Source of the DNA: Chitinophagaceae bacterium UBA4407
Lineage (GTDB): Bacteria; Bacteroidota; Bacteroidia; Chitinophagales; Chitinophagaceae
Reading direction: 5' to 3'
Length of the DNA: 42,154 bases
NCBI GenBank assembly: GCA_002390845.1
Contig: DGQT01000114.1
Location: forward strand, 1 to 42,154
Shown here: one piece after another, positions 9,151 through 18,527 of the stretch
Layout: every line of letters starts with the position of its first letter
How positions within the stretch are numbered: position 1 is the first letter of the stretch
Made by a program: the position numbers and the translations under genes
Notes under the pieces: model-generated
The model's database searches: none
What the model was told of the DNA's origin: nothing
Seen by the model: only the letters and a program-made list of their open reading frames with translations

Positions 9151-9208
9151 TCTTCTGCAATAACCATTGAAATAAAATTAATTTTACAACTTATAAAGCC
9201 AATAAAAA

Positions 9209-9982
9209 ATGATACAGGAATTTAAAGAAGGCTATGTAAAAGTTGAAAGGGAACATGGCATTGCTACCATAGAATTCTTCCACCCGCAAAGCAATTCATT
9301 ACCTGGCAAAATTTTAGAAACACTTGCACAGGATATTCATGGCGAAGGTTTGAACGGCGACATTAAAGTAATTGTATTACGCTCTGCAGGCGATAAGGCC
9401 TTTTGTGCCGGCGCTTCATTCGATGAGTTAATGGCCATTGAAAATGAAGAACAGGGTTTAAAATTTTTCAGTGGTTTTGCGCATGTGATTAACGCCATGC
9501 GTAAGTGCCCGAAATTTATTATTGCCCGCATACATGGCAAGTGTGTTGGCGGCGGTGTGGGTATTGCTGCTGCTGCTGATTATGCGATTGCCGCAGAAGG
9601 TGCAGAAATAAAACTGAGTGAACTTGCCTTAGGAATTGGACCCTTTGTAGTAGGCCCAGCGGTAGAAAGAAAATTAGGTGTTTCTGCATATACGCAGCTT
9701 GCAATAGATGCAGGTTTGTGGCGCCCGGCAGACTGGGCACGCCGTAAAGGTTTGTATGCAGAACTTCACAATGAAGTTGCCGGAATGGATGACAGTATTG
9801 CAAGACTATCCACATCCTTATCGCACTACAACCCGGATGCAATGAAGGAACTGAAAAAAGTTTTATGGAAAGGTACAGATCACTGGGATGAATTGCTTAA
9901 AGAAAGGGCAGGCATCAGCGGACGTTTGGTACTGAGCAGTTATACAAAAGCTTTCATAAAAAAATTTAAAGAAAAAGTTTAA
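9209..9982 (+). CDS. Enoyl-CoA hydratase/isomerase family protein (crotonase)
   Basis: The 257-residue protein is a crotonase-fold enzyme acting on acyl-CoA. The oxyanion-hole segments are CAGASFDEL (about 66-74) and GKCVGGGVGIAAAADY (about 110-125). Of the two catalytic glutamates of classical hydratases, the first position (GGGxE) is a Gly here (G117), while the second (E138 in LSELALGIGPF) is kept. That pattern is closer to isomerases such as PaaG than to a standard hydratase. Its place after paaZ suggests a role in phenylacetate or beta-oxidation chemistry; this is context, not proof. Its stop codon overlaps that of the convergent gene that follows. Confidence 0.82.
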   Translation: MIQEFKEGYVKVEREHGIATIEFFHPQSNSLPGKILETLAQDIHGEGLNGDIKVIVLRSAGDKAFCAGASFDELMAIENEEQGLKFFSGFAHVINAMRKCPKFIIARIHGKCVGGGVGIAAAADYAIAAEGAEIKLSELALGIGPFVVGPAVERKLGVSAYTQLAIDAGLWRPADWARRKGLYAELHNEVAGMDDSIARLSTSLSHYNPDAMKELKKVLWKGTDHWDELLKERAGISGRLVLSSYTKAFIKKFKEKV

Positions 9983-10518
9983 TCGTACTCTTCTATTTCA
10001 GACACACCAATGGAATAAATTTTATTATTCTCTAACCTGAAAACAATCTGGTTGCTGCTGTCGTCTGCATATAAATAAATGCTCGACTTTGTTTTGCTTT
10101 TTACTGTATTGTCATTTTCGTAATCGGGTATAATCATCAACCTGTAACCATCGTACGTGGTAATGATTTTTACTTTATCGTCGCCAATAACAATACCAGA
10201 TGGTGTTTTAACCAATGGGCTGCTACTCATTATTGCCCAAAGAATAATATCTGATTTGTTATCGTCAATAAACCGTTTATTTAATATAACGGAAACATCC
10301 AGGTCTTTGTATTTATATTCAAAAGTGTCCATCATCCATTCATCTTTGCCTAAAAGATTTTTTAGTTTAATGGTTTGATTTAATAATTTCTCCAGCTCTG
10401 CTTTTTTCATCCCGATCTTAAAATCGGCAATCCCATTCATCGTTACTTTGTAGCTGTTGGTTTGTGCTGTAAGATTTGTATAAATCAAAACAAACAAAAG
10501 AAGTAATACCTTTCTCAT
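9979..10518 (-). CDS. Small exported protein of unknown function
   Basis: I do not recognise this 179-residue protein. It opens with a signal peptide (MRKVLLLLFVLIYTNLTAQ), so it is probably periplasmic or outer-membrane associated. The mature part is polar and lysine-rich with alternating beta-like segments (for example VSVILNKRFIDD and SIYLYADDSSNQIVF) and a FKIGMKKAELEKLL stretch, reminiscent of small secreted proteins with a single compact fold. It overlaps the end of the upstream crotonase gene by a few bases in a convergent arrangement and starts about 20 bases from the divergent glycosylase gene, so promoters for both must lie within or next to this short gap. Confidence 0.75.
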   Translation of the reverse strand: MRKVLLLLFVLIYTNLTAQTNSYKVTMNGIADFKIGMKKAELEKLLNQTIKLKNLLGKDEWMMDTFEYKYKDLDVSVILNKRFIDDNKSDIILWAIMSSSPLVKTPSGIVIGDDKVKIITTYDGYRLMIIPDYENDNTVKSKTKSSIYLYADDSSNQIVFRLENNKIYSIGVSEIEEYD

Positions 10519-10538
10519 GAATATTAAAGTTTTACATT

Positions 10539-11174
10539 TTGGTGATACACAATTTTAATAATGATAATTTTCAGTTGCTGTGCGATAAACTCGGCAAGAA
10601 AGATAAGCATCTTCGTTCGATTATTAAAACACATGGCTATCCTCCATTATGGAGCCGTGCGCCTTCTTTTACAACACTCATTAATATTATTTTAGAACAA
10701 CAGGTTTCGCTTGCGTCTGCAAGGGCTGCGTTCTTAAAACTTCAGGAAAAGATTGGTCATATAACTCCTGAAAAAATTTTATTGCTCAGCGACTGGGAAT
10801 TAAAAACCTGCTATTTCAGCAGGCAGAAAATAATTTACGCAAGGCATCTTGCAACAGCAATTGTAAATAAAGAACTGGTATTTGATGAACTGAATATTTT
10901 ACCTGACGAAGCAATAAAAACCCAACTTAAAAAAATAAAAGGTATTGGCGACTGGACGGTAGATGTATATTTAATGATGTCGCTCAACCGCTGTAATTGT
11001 TTCCCCACAGGCGATATAGCTTTAATAAAAAGTATTAAAGAAGTAAAAGACCTACCCGCCGAAACCACAAAAGAAGAAATTTTACAAATAGCAGAAGCAT
11101 GGAAGCCATACAGAACTGTTGCTGCTTTTTTACTTTGGCATGCATACATTATAAAGCGAAACATAAAGTTTTAA
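10539..11174 (+). CDS. DNA-3-methyladenine glycosylase II-like (HhH-GPD)
   Basis: This is a base-excision repair glycosylase of the AlkA/HhH-GPD superfamily that removes alkylated bases. The helix-hairpin-helix is LKKIKGIGDWTVDVYLM (about 130-146) and the catalytic Asp is D159 (PTGDIAL). The 211-residue length matches the short single-fold DNA glycosylase form rather than the longer AlkA with an extra N-terminal domain. No ATG is available near the N-terminus: the start is either TTG at 10539 or GTG at 10542, which overlap neighbouring codons. The gene is divergent from the small exported protein, with only about 20 bases between them. Confidence 0.87.
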   Translation: MVIHNFNNDNFQLLCDKLGKKDKHLRSIIKTHGYPPLWSRAPSFTTLINIILEQQVSLASARAAFLKLQEKIGHITPEKILLLSDWELKTCYFSRQKIIYARHLATAIVNKELVFDELNILPDEAIKTQLKKIKGIGDWTVDVYLMMSLNRCNCFPTGDIALIKSIKEVKDLPAETTKEEILQIAEAWKPYRTVAAFLLWHAYIIKRNIKF

Positions 11175-11221
11175 TGATGCATAAATTACAGTACCCATGT
11201 TTGTAGTTTCTTTTTAAACAA

Positions 11222-12616
11222 TCATCTTAACAAACCACCAGCCCACAAAACTGCATAATAAGCTTTCTGGTATTTTACCCGAAGTTCAATTAATTTTTGT
11301 GCTGTTTCAATCACTTTATTTTCACGTGTATTTACCAGAAATAAACTGCTTTCTCCGTTCCTGAGTTTCAAATCTTCCTGCTTTAAAATGGTGGTGTAAT
11401 TATTAAACATATCCTGTGTTATCTGCAACTGTTTCTGATATTGTGTTACTTCATTATAGTAACTGCGAATTTTGTTTTCGGTTTCCCTTCGCTTTGCAGA
11501 TAAGGCGTAATTTGTTTCTTCAATTTTTAATTTGGCAGCACGGTAATCGCCACGGCCTTCACGCAAAAAAAGCGGTAGTTTAAAATTAATTCCCCATTTA
11601 TAATTGTTTTGTAAAAAAGCTGCATCCAACCCTTTTACTACATTGTAATCTTTGTTCAGCAGGTTTGCTTTTGCATTTAGTTCGGGCAACAGGCTTTGAA
11701 ACTTTAACCTGCGCTCCACATTCAGCGCGGCAAGTTTATAGTTGTAGCTGCGCAGTAAAGGATTATCAATTAATGATTGTGCTACAATCTGCTCAAGTGG
11801 TTGCGGGGCAAGGCTTACAGCAAATTGCACTGTATCGGGAACATACTGTTCCGGCAACTGAAAAGCACTGTCGTTTTGCTGCCACAAAAAATTTGAAAGT
11901 TCGATAGCCGCGTTATTTATTTTAAGCACCGCATCGGCCTGAAGCATTTCAAAATTTTGCACCTGTGTCAATGCTTCCAGTGTATCCATTGCTGCACGGT
12001 CGCCATTTTTGTATGCGATGTTTACCAACCTGAAACGCGCTGCTGACAATTGTAAATATTTTGTATAAACTGCATACAACTGGTAACTGCCCGCCCATTG
12101 CCAGTAAGCGTTGTACGCATCGAACAGCAGGTTGTTTATTACCTGAAGCCGCTCCTGTTCGCTTTGGCTGCTGAATATTTTTGCCTGCTGCAATGCAGCA
12201 CGACGCTTATCAATCAACAGGCCTTTTGCCAGCGGCACTTCAAAGCCCAGGTAACTGGTATTGCCACTGGTAACTTCTGGATTTAAATATTTGCCGCCAT
12301 TGCTTTCAATGCCCGCCTTTATATCAACACCAAATGTTGTGGGTATTTTTAATTCGGGGTTTGTATAGAAATAATAGTTTGTGCCATCGAATGTTTTGCG
12401 CGAAGCATCGAGTGTAAGTGCCGGATCGAAACCGCCACGGGATGCAAGCAGTTGCGCAGCTGCTTTTTGCACCAGTATATCCGATTGCTTTGCAACGGGG
12501 TGATACAGTTTTACCTGAGTAATGAATGCATCAACAGAAAAAAGTTCAGGCTTGTTTTGCTGCGCACGCAATTGAGTATTCAGCAAAACAAAAATGACTA
12601 TTAAAAAATTTTTCAT
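11222..12616 (-). CDS. TolC-family outer-membrane efflux protein
   Basis: The 464-residue product has a signal peptide (residues 1-19, ending LRAQ) and the long helical, Gln- and Asn-rich repeats of TolC proteins, which form an outer-membrane channel joined to a periplasmic tunnel. Segments such as LEALTQVQNFEMLQADAVL and ETENKIRSYYNEVTQYQKQ are typical of the coiled helices. It is the last gene of an apparent operon with a HlyD adaptor and an ABC transporter; a 215-base gap containing a repeat pair separates it from hlyD. Together the three would form an export channel crossing both membranes. Confidence 0.9.
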   Translation of the reverse strand: MKNFLIVIFVLLNTQLRAQQNKPELFSVDAFITQVKLYHPVAKQSDILVQKAAAQLLASRGGFDPALTLDASRKTFDGTNYYFYTNPELKIPTTFGVDIKAGIESNGGKYLNPEVTSGNTSYLGFEVPLAKGLLIDKRRAALQQAKIFSSQSEQERLQVINNLLFDAYNAYWQWAGSYQLYAVYTKYLQLSAARFRLVNIAYKNGDRAAMDTLEALTQVQNFEMLQADAVLKINNAAIELSNFLWQQNDSAFQLPEQYVPDTVQFAVSLAPQPLEQIVAQSLIDNPLLRSYNYKLAALNVERRLKFQSLLPELNAKANLLNKDYNVVKGLDAAFLQNNYKWGINFKLPLFLREGRGDYRAAKLKIEETNYALSAKRRETENKIRSYYNEVTQYQKQLQITQDMFNNYTTILKQEDLKLRNGESSLFLVNTRENKVIETAQKLIELRVKYQKAYYAVLWAGGLLR

Positions 12617-12625
12617 TGTATTATT

Positions 12626-12831
12626 TTATGAACCCGGCAGCAGCTTTTTATGGCATCGCCTGTTGTGTCACTCCCTTGTACTTAAGAATAGCTGTGAGCT
12701 TTTGGCTGCGGGCTAAGAGCCCCTGTATTTTGCTCATAGCTCGCAGCTTGTTCAGTCGTAATCGGAACGTACAAGTGAGTGACACAACAAAAGCTTCATT
12801 CATATTCTTTAGCCCCTTTAAAAAATTGTAT
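12626..12831. repeat. Head-to-head pair of type B repeats inside an operon
   Basis: The forward core is at 12663-12681 with the arm GAACCCGGC and the GGCATCGCC linker. The reverse core is at 12769-12787 and has, on the minus strand, GGGGCTAAAG and an AATGAAGCTTTTG linker. Both cores carry the GTGTCAC form. The pair fills the gap between the HlyD and TolC genes and would be transcribed as a long imperfect hairpin in the operon message. Confidence 0.8.
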
Positions 12832-14175
12832 TTATTTCTTTTCTACTGTTTCTTTTGCCTTGTAATATTCAGGAGGGAAGCCATTAATATTGCGCCATAA
12901 CTCGTACCCAATGGCCACATCTTTAAGCAGTGCAATTCCATTGGCGCCACCACCCATTCGCAATTGTGCGGGCCAGCGTTTTTCGTTCGGGTCTTCGCTA
13001 ACGAGCACCCTGAATTTGCCATCTTTGTTGGTATTGTTTTCCACTGCAGCAACAACGCCCCCAAAGGTTCCATACGATGCTTCTGGCCAGCCGGTAAAAA
13101 CGATTGCGGGAAAACCATCGAAAATAAAACGCACTTTCTGCCCTTTGGAAATCAGCGGCTGATCCATAGGTTCTACAAACATTTCTATTGCATACTGAAA
13201 GTGATCGGGTACAATTTCAACGATCATATCTCCCTCTTTCAACATCTCGCCGATGCCTGCTTTTTGTGCTGCGGTTATCTGCCCGCTTTGTGGTGCCAGC
13301 ACGTAATACAACTTGTTGCGCACATCGTAACTGGCATACATATTCTGTAGTTTAGAAATGTCGGCCTCTGTAGATGCGGCGCTGGAAAGTGAAGCAAAAC
13401 GGTCTCCTTCTGCTTTAGAAATTTTATCGGTATAATCCTGTATGATACTGTTTTTTTCAATTTGCAAATTGATCAATTCCTGTTTCGATTGCAGTAGTTT
13501 ATTTTCGGCACCAATGCGTTTTGCCTGTGTATTCTGGTAACTTACTTTTCTTCTTTCAAAGTCTACGAGTGATATTACACCACTGTCGAGCATTTGTTTT
13601 GCCGCATCGATCTGCCGCTGGTTTACGCTAAGTTCATTTACTGCAGCAGCAAAATCCATGCTATCGCTTTGCAGTTTTAAGTTTTGCTGCTGCAGTTTTA
13701 TTTGCAACTGGTTTAATTTAAGGTCACGTGACTGTAACAGCGCTCTGGCTTGTGTTTCAGCGGTTGCCGCTTTATTTTTATATCCCCCGGCAGATAATCC
13801 TTTGGCATTAATCTGCTGTTGGGTACGCTCCAGTAATTGGGGATCTAAGTAATCAACTTTTACTTCGCCAAGTTGCAAAATGGTATCGCCTTCTTTTACA
13901 TTATCGCCTTCTTTTACAAACCATTTTACCACACGGCCGGCAATGATATTATTTACCTGCTGCGGTCTTTGTTCGGGCCTTAGGGTGGTAACGGTTCCTT
14001 TGGCTTTTATGTTCTGTGTCCACGGAAGAAACATGAATGCAACAAGCGCAATCAATATTCCCGTCATCCATTTTCTTACGGTACTTTTTTTATTAATACG
14101 GTAAACAGATTTAAAAGAATGATAAGCAGCATTTGCCTGCACATCATCTATTTCACTGTTTAAAAAATTGTTCAT
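12832..14175 (-). CDS. HlyD-family periplasmic adaptor (membrane fusion protein)
   Basis: This 447-residue adaptor links an inner-membrane transporter to a TolC channel. It has one N-terminal membrane segment (about 36-53, GILIALVAFMFLPW), a lipoyl-like half (GRVVKWFVKEGDNVKEGD, about 73-90), a long coiled-coil hairpin rich in Gln and Leu, and the returning beta-barrel part (YYVLAPQSGQITAAQKAG). Its start lies three bases after the ABC transporter stop codon, so translation is probably coupled. Residues after about 320 form the membrane-proximal domain. Confidence 0.92.
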   Translation of the reverse strand: MNNFLNSEIDDVQANAAYHSFKSVYRINKKSTVRKWMTGILIALVAFMFLPWTQNIKAKGTVTTLRPEQRPQQVNNIIAGRVVKWFVKEGDNVKEGDTILQLGEVKVDYLDPQLLERTQQQINAKGLSAGGYKNKAATAETQARALLQSRDLKLNQLQIKLQQQNLKLQSDSMDFAAAVNELSVNQRQIDAAKQMLDSGVISLVDFERRKVSYQNTQAKRIGAENKLLQSKQELINLQIEKNSIIQDYTDKISKAEGDRFASLSSAASTEADISKLQNMYASYDVRNKLYYVLAPQSGQITAAQKAGIGEMLKEGDMIVEIVPDHFQYAIEMFVEPMDQPLISKGQKVRFIFDGFPAIVFTGWPEASYGTFGGVVAAVENNTNKDGKFRVLVSEDPNEKRWPAQLRMGGGANGIALLKDVAIGYELWRNINGFPPEYYKAKETVEKK

Positions 14176-14178
14176 CGT

Positions 14179-15885
14179 CTAATTTATTTTTGATTGAATA
14201 TCCTGCCAGCTACCTGCGGCAGCAATGGACCCTTTGTTAAGCCACAACACCTTTTCGCAGGCCTGTGCGATTTCGGCATTGCCTGTTGCAATTATGATGG
14301 TTGCATTGATATCGTTTTTTAAATAAGCCAGTATGCGTTGCGCATATATGCTGTCCAGATCGTGCAGCGGTTCTTCAAGCAGCAATAGCCTGTGGTTGCC
14401 CAGTAAGGCCCGGATTAATAAAATAGTTTGTACAACTTTCTTCGACAATTTCTTTCCTGCAGGATCGAGCAATGTATCATAACCTTCTTTTTGCGCCTGA
14501 ACAAACTCTGTTAAGCCTGTAACATTTGCGATGGCTGTTACTTCGCCTATAGTTATAGCTTCGTTGCCCATTGTTAAGTTATCCAATAAACTACCTTTAA
14601 AAATATCCTGAGCATTTAATAAAATACCGGTTTGAGACCGAATGGAATTCAGGCTGTAATTACCAATAGGCACATCGTCTAATAAAACATTGCCATTGAA
14701 ATCTTTAAAAGCGCCTGTAAGTAACCGTAGTATAGTTGATTTACCCGAGCCCGATTTGCCCATTACTGCAATATGCTGCCCCGGCTGTACCGTAAAGGAA
14801 AGGTTGTTTAAAACTCTGTTGCCTCCCGCATATTCAAAACTTACATCATCAAAGCAAATGGCAACACCTGCCTGTTTTTTTTCCAGGGCAATGCTTCCTT
14901 CACTTTCGGTTTCGCTGTTGGTTACTTTGCCTAATTTTTCCAATGCCGTTAAAACATCATATACTTTATCGAGGCTGGTTATAAATTTTTCTACTGCGCC
15001 AATTATAGTGAGTATTACAATTTCTGCCGCTACAAACTGCCCAATATTCAATTGTTGATCAACTAATAAAAAAGAGCCCACAATAAGCATAGCTGCAGTA
15101 ATAACCACTTTAAAAGTTACCAGGCTCCAGTACTGTTTGAGTAGTACCCGGAAATGTTCTGTTGATGAATTAAGGTATCCTGCGGTTAGCTCATCGGTTT
15201 CTTTCAGGTGAAGCGAAGTGCCTTTTGAATATTTAAATGTTTTAATAGTTCGGGCAATTTCCTGCAGCCAGGATGCCACGTTATATTTATAATCACTTGC
15301 ACGCATGCTCGTTTCCATTCCTTTTACAGAAGTAAAACGCAAGATAATTATGAGCATCAAAAACAATACAAGACCAAACACAATAAAAACAGGATGGTAA
15401 AACGACAACAGTATTAATCCAAAAATCATCTGAATAGTTGCAGCAGGAATATCAAGCAATAGTTTCGACATGCCTTTCTGCAAACTCATGGTATCAAAGA
15501 AGCGGTTTACAAGTTCAGGAAGATAGTAATTATCCATCTTCTGGATGTTCATTTTTGGCAGCCTGTCGGCAAACTCAAACGCATAACGTACAAAAATTTT
15601 TTGTTCTATTTTCTCTGTCAACTGCATTTGCTTTACCTGCAACAGGCCACTGAAAAAAACCCCTGTTACCACCAGTGTAATAAGTATAACAATAGAAGTA
15701 GAAACACTGCCAGCGAGTACAAAGCTTATAATTGTTTGAATACCGAGTGGCAAAGAAAGTTGTACCAGCCCAGAAAAAATTGAGAAGGCGTATATAGCAT
15801 AAATATCTTTCCTGTCGAGTACCAGCAGTTTGTACAACTTTGACAGTGCTGCCCCCAGTGCCTTTTGTGCGGTTACTGTAGCCAT
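14179..15885 (-). CDS. ABC transporter, fused membrane and ATPase domains, degenerate ATPase motifs
   Basis: The 568-residue half-transporter has a six-helix exporter domain (about 25-310) followed by an ATPase domain (about 340-568). There is no C39 peptidase domain. Walker A is intact (GKSGSGKST, 376-384) and the Q-loop is Q426. The signature LSGGQ is replaced by LSKKV (480-484), the Walker B Asp is Glu (E504, followed by the catalytic-position E505), and the switch His is missing (ATGNAE, with G535 at the expected place). ATP binding looks possible, but hydrolysis may be weak or unusual. The gene heads an operon with HlyD and TolC, so a peptide or small-protein export role is likely; no substrate gene is evident next to it. 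Confidence 0.88.
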   Translation of the reverse strand: MATVTAQKALGAALSKLYKLLVLDRKDIYAIYAFSIFSGLVQLSLPLGIQTIISFVLAGSVSTSIVILITLVVTGVFFSGLLQVKQMQLTEKIEQKIFVRYAFEFADRLPKMNIQKMDNYYLPELVNRFFDTMSLQKGMSKLLLDIPAATIQMIFGLILLSFYHPVFIVFGLVLFLMLIIILRFTSVKGMETSMRASDYKYNVASWLQEIARTIKTFKYSKGTSLHLKETDELTAGYLNSSTEHFRVLLKQYWSLVTFKVVITAAMLIVGSFLLVDQQLNIGQFVAAEIVILTIIGAVEKFITSLDKVYDVLTALEKLGKVTNSETESEGSIALEKKQAGVAICFDDVSFEYAGGNRVLNNLSFTVQPGQHIAVMGKSGSGKSTILRLLTGAFKDFNGNVLLDDVPIGNYSLNSIRSQTGILLNAQDIFKGSLLDNLTMGNEAITIGEVTAIANVTGLTEFVQAQKEGYDTLLDPAGKKLSKKVVQTILLIRALLGNHRLLLLEEPLHDLDSIYAQRILAYLKNDINATIIIATGNAEIAQACEKVLWLNKGSIAAAGSWQDIQSKIN

Positions 15886-15914
15886 GAATTTAATTTCTTT
15901 GAGAATATTTGTTC

Positions 15915-16003
15915 GTTTTTGCCGGGCGTTATAACAGCTATTGGGCTTAGCTTGCGTCGCACACTTGTGCTATTGTAATACTATTTAGCTTTAACAGCCG
16001 ACC
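15915..16003 (+). repeat. Dispersed intergenic repeat, type A, full unit
   Basis: The unit has a T-run, the arm GCCGGGCG, the core TTGCGTCGCACACTTGTGC (15952-15970) and the right arm CTTTAACAGCCG. It lies upstream of the ABC transporter and downstream of the carbonic anhydrase gene. Confidence 0.8.
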
Positions 16004-16011
16004 CTGCAATA

Positions 16012-16647
16012 CTAAAGATCATCATATTCGTACAGGTCGTCTATATGTGTACCTGCTTCCATTTCAAAAATGGGATTAATAATACCATCTTTTAAGCCAT
16101 ATACCCAGCCATGTAAATGGGGTCTTTGTTCGTGTTTCCATGCCCGTTGAACAATTGACGTTTTTGCAAGATCCATTACCTGTTCTTTTACGTTTAATTC
16201 GCATAGCCTGTCTGCACGCAAGTCTTCGTTTTCAATTGCATCCAGCTCTTTCTTATGCAGGCGGTATACATCTTTAACATTTCGAAGCCACATATTTAGC
16301 ACTTGTTTATAATCATGGTTCCCCATTGCAGCTTTTATACCTCCGCAACCATAATGACCACAAACAATTATATGTTTAACCTTAAGGTGGTTTACCGCAT
16401 ACTCTACTACACTTAATACGTTAACATCTGTGTTTACCACCATGTTTGCTATGTTACGGTGCACAAATATTTCACCCGGTTGTGTACCGGTAATTTTATC
16501 TGCGGGTACCCGGCTGTCGCTGCAACCGATCCACAGAAATTCAGGTGTTTGCAAATGAGCCAGCCTGTTAAAATAATCGGGATCTTCTTCTATCATTTCG
16601 CTAGCCCAGGCTTTATTTTCAAGTAATAGTTTTTCGTATGGTGTCAT
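16012..16647 (-). CDS. Beta-carbonic anhydrase
   Basis: This zinc enzyme interconverts carbon dioxide and bicarbonate in the cytoplasm. The zinc ligands are C42, H98 and C101 (GCSDSR and GHYGCGG), with the D44/R46 pair next to the active site. The 211-residue length fits the bacterial beta class. It lies 215 bases downstream of a SulP anion transporter on the same strand, a common arrangement in which the transporter supplies or removes bicarbonate. The start ATG follows a T-rich leader (T-run on the plus strand at about 16650). Confidence 0.94.
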   Translation of the reverse strand: MTPYEKLLLENKAWASEMIEEDPDYFNRLAHLQTPEFLWIGCSDSRVPADKITGTQPGEIFVHRNIANMVVNTDVNVLSVVEYAVNHLKVKHIIVCGHYGCGGIKAAMGNHDYKQVLNMWLRNVKDVYRLHKKELDAIENEDLRADRLCELNVKEQVMDLAKTSIVQRAWKHEQRPHLHGWVYGLKDGIINPIFEMEAGTHIDDLYEYDDL

Positions 16648-16768
16648 AAAATTTTTTTTTGGTTAATCAATATTAAAATTATCTGTTATGGTTTAAAAAA
16701 TTCTTTTAAACTATACTTTACATAAGTACCATCCTGTAATAAAGTTGCGAGTTGCGACAGGCTTACAC

Positions 16769-16822
16769 ACTTCGCGTAAACGTTGCCATGAAAACGGAAC
16801 TGTGAAACGAGCGTGGCAAGTA
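16769..16822 (-). repeat. Dispersed intergenic repeat, type C
   Basis: Read on the minus strand it starts TTGCCACGCTCGTTTC and ends ACGCGAAGTGTG. It matches a second copy at 26604-26660 along most of its length, including the middle TTTTCAT. It lies in the gap between the SulP gene and the carbonic anhydrase gene. Confidence 0.7.
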
Positions 16823-16862
16823 AAGTTCATTAATGATTTATTGTTGGGAACAAAAAAATTTG

Positions 16863-18437
16863 TTATACGGTTTCAAAAAGCTCTATGTTTTCTTTGCTTT
16901 CCACTATAAGCTGATGATCTTTTTTTACCTGGCTCTTTTTAATTTCAACTTTTATATTTTTCAAATGGGCGTGGTGCATAAAATCGTTAATTACTTCTAT
17001 TACATCTTTATCAATAAAATCTGCCCTGGAAATATCAATGAGCACGAAGGCATTTGCCGGAACCTTCTCCAACTTTGCTTTAATAATCGGTTTATTTAAA
17101 AATGAGACATCTTTACGTAGCCGGAAAAGATATTTATCCTTATCGTGTACTATAAACAAAGCTGTTTTAAAATTACTACGCATTACAAAGAACAGACCTA
17201 CAATTATGCCTATAATAATACCAATTAAAAGATCAGTAAAAATAATGGATACTACTGTTACAATAAAAGGAATAAACTGATCTAATCCTTTTTGATATAG
17301 CTTCTTAAATATTGATGGCTTTGCCAGCTTAAAACCCGTATAGATAAGAATAGCTGCCAGTGCAGATAAAGGAATACGCTGCAACAAAGATGGTATAAAA
17401 GCCACGCTCAATAGTAGTAAAATACCGTGTGAAATGGCCGATAGTTTTGATTTTGCCCCGGCACCAACATTGGCTGAAGTGCGCACCACCACTGATGTTA
17501 CAGGCAAGCCGCCTAATAAACCAGAAATGATATTACCAATTCCCTGTGCTTTTAATTCGCGGTTGGTTGGGGTGACCCTGTTGTAAGGGTCAAGTTCATC
17601 AGCAGCTTCGATATTGAGCAAAGTTTCGAGGCTTGCTACAATAGCTAGTGTAATTGCCGTAATCCATACAGTGGTATTATTTATTTGGCTCCAGTCGGGT
17701 GGAATAAAGAATGTAAAAAAATCCTGCATACTGGAAGCAACGGGGAGACTTACCATTTGATCTTTGCTCAATATAAATGAACTGCCTTTCGAAAGTTCAT
17801 TTATTCCGATACCCGTAAGTACTACTATAAGCGGCGCTGGTATTAATTGAAGTATTTTTGATTTTTTAACAAGCACCTTATCCCATAAAATCTGAATACC
17901 GAGCGAGGCAAAGCCAATAATCAAAGCCAGTGAGGTAATTTTATTAAAGGCGGTAAAGATTTCACTGAAAGTATTGCCATCATCCTTTTGAATAAACTTA
18001 TAATCACCTTCAAAATCTGCATCATACCCTATTAAGTGTGGTATTTGTTTTAGTATAAGAATAATTCCAATAGCTGTAAGCATTCCTTTTATTACACTTG
18101 TGGGTACATAATCTCCCAGTACACCTGCCTTTGCGAAACCAAATATTACCTGTATTACACCTGCTATTATTACAGCTAAAAGAAAAGCCTCGTATGCCGG
18201 CATTTTGATTATAGCTGCGGCTACTATAGCTGTAAGACCCGCAGCCGGACCGCTTACACTTAGCTGAGACCCACTCAATGTACCAATTACAATCCCGCCG
18301 ATAATACCGGCAATGATACCCGAAAATAAAGGTGCGCCGGAACCTAACGCAATACCCAAACAGAGGGGCAATGCCACAAGAAATACAACAACAGAAGCTG
18401 AAAAATCAGCAACTGCATACCTGAAAATATTTTTCAT
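16863..18437 (-). CDS. SulP-family inorganic anion transporter with STAS domain
   Basis: The 524-residue protein has the SulP membrane fold of many hydrophobic helices (residues about 10-410; the start LPLCLGIALGSGAPLFSGI is the typical first motif) and a C-terminal STAS domain (about 430-524, IDISRADFIDKDVIEVIN). The carbonic anhydrase gene just downstream suggests bicarbonate rather than sulfate as substrate, but related transporters carry several anions. The gap between the two genes contains a type C repeat. A small exported protein gene lies 90 bases upstream on the same strand. Confidence 0.92.
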   Translation of the reverse strand: MKNIFRYAVADFSASVVVFLVALPLCLGIALGSGAPLFSGIIAGIIGGIVIGTLSGSQLSVSGPAAGLTAIVAAAIIKMPAYEAFLLAVIIAGVIQVIFGFAKAGVLGDYVPTSVIKGMLTAIGIILILKQIPHLIGYDADFEGDYKFIQKDDGNTFSEIFTAFNKITSLALIIGFASLGIQILWDKVLVKKSKILQLIPAPLIVVLTGIGINELSKGSSFILSKDQMVSLPVASSMQDFFTFFIPPDWSQINNTTVWITAITLAIVASLETLLNIEAADELDPYNRVTPTNRELKAQGIGNIISGLLGGLPVTSVVVRTSANVGAGAKSKLSAISHGILLLLSVAFIPSLLQRIPLSALAAILIYTGFKLAKPSIFKKLYQKGLDQFIPFIVTVVSIIFTDLLIGIIIGIIVGLFFVMRSNFKTALFIVHDKDKYLFRLRKDVSFLNKPIIKAKLEKVPANAFVLIDISRADFIDKDVIEVINDFMHHAHLKNIKVEIKKSQVKKDHQLIVESKENIELFETV

Positions 18438-18527
18438 GCAATAATTTAAGTTGAGATATTAAAATATAGGGCTGGCAATAAAATAATCTATTGCTTACAG
18501 ACGAGTAAAAATGTTTATGAAAATAAA

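Noticed and set aside
12616..12900. A 94-codon plus-strand frame between the TolC and HlyD genes
   Set aside because: It consists of repeat-pair sequence and overlaps the end of hlyD; no homologue is recognised.
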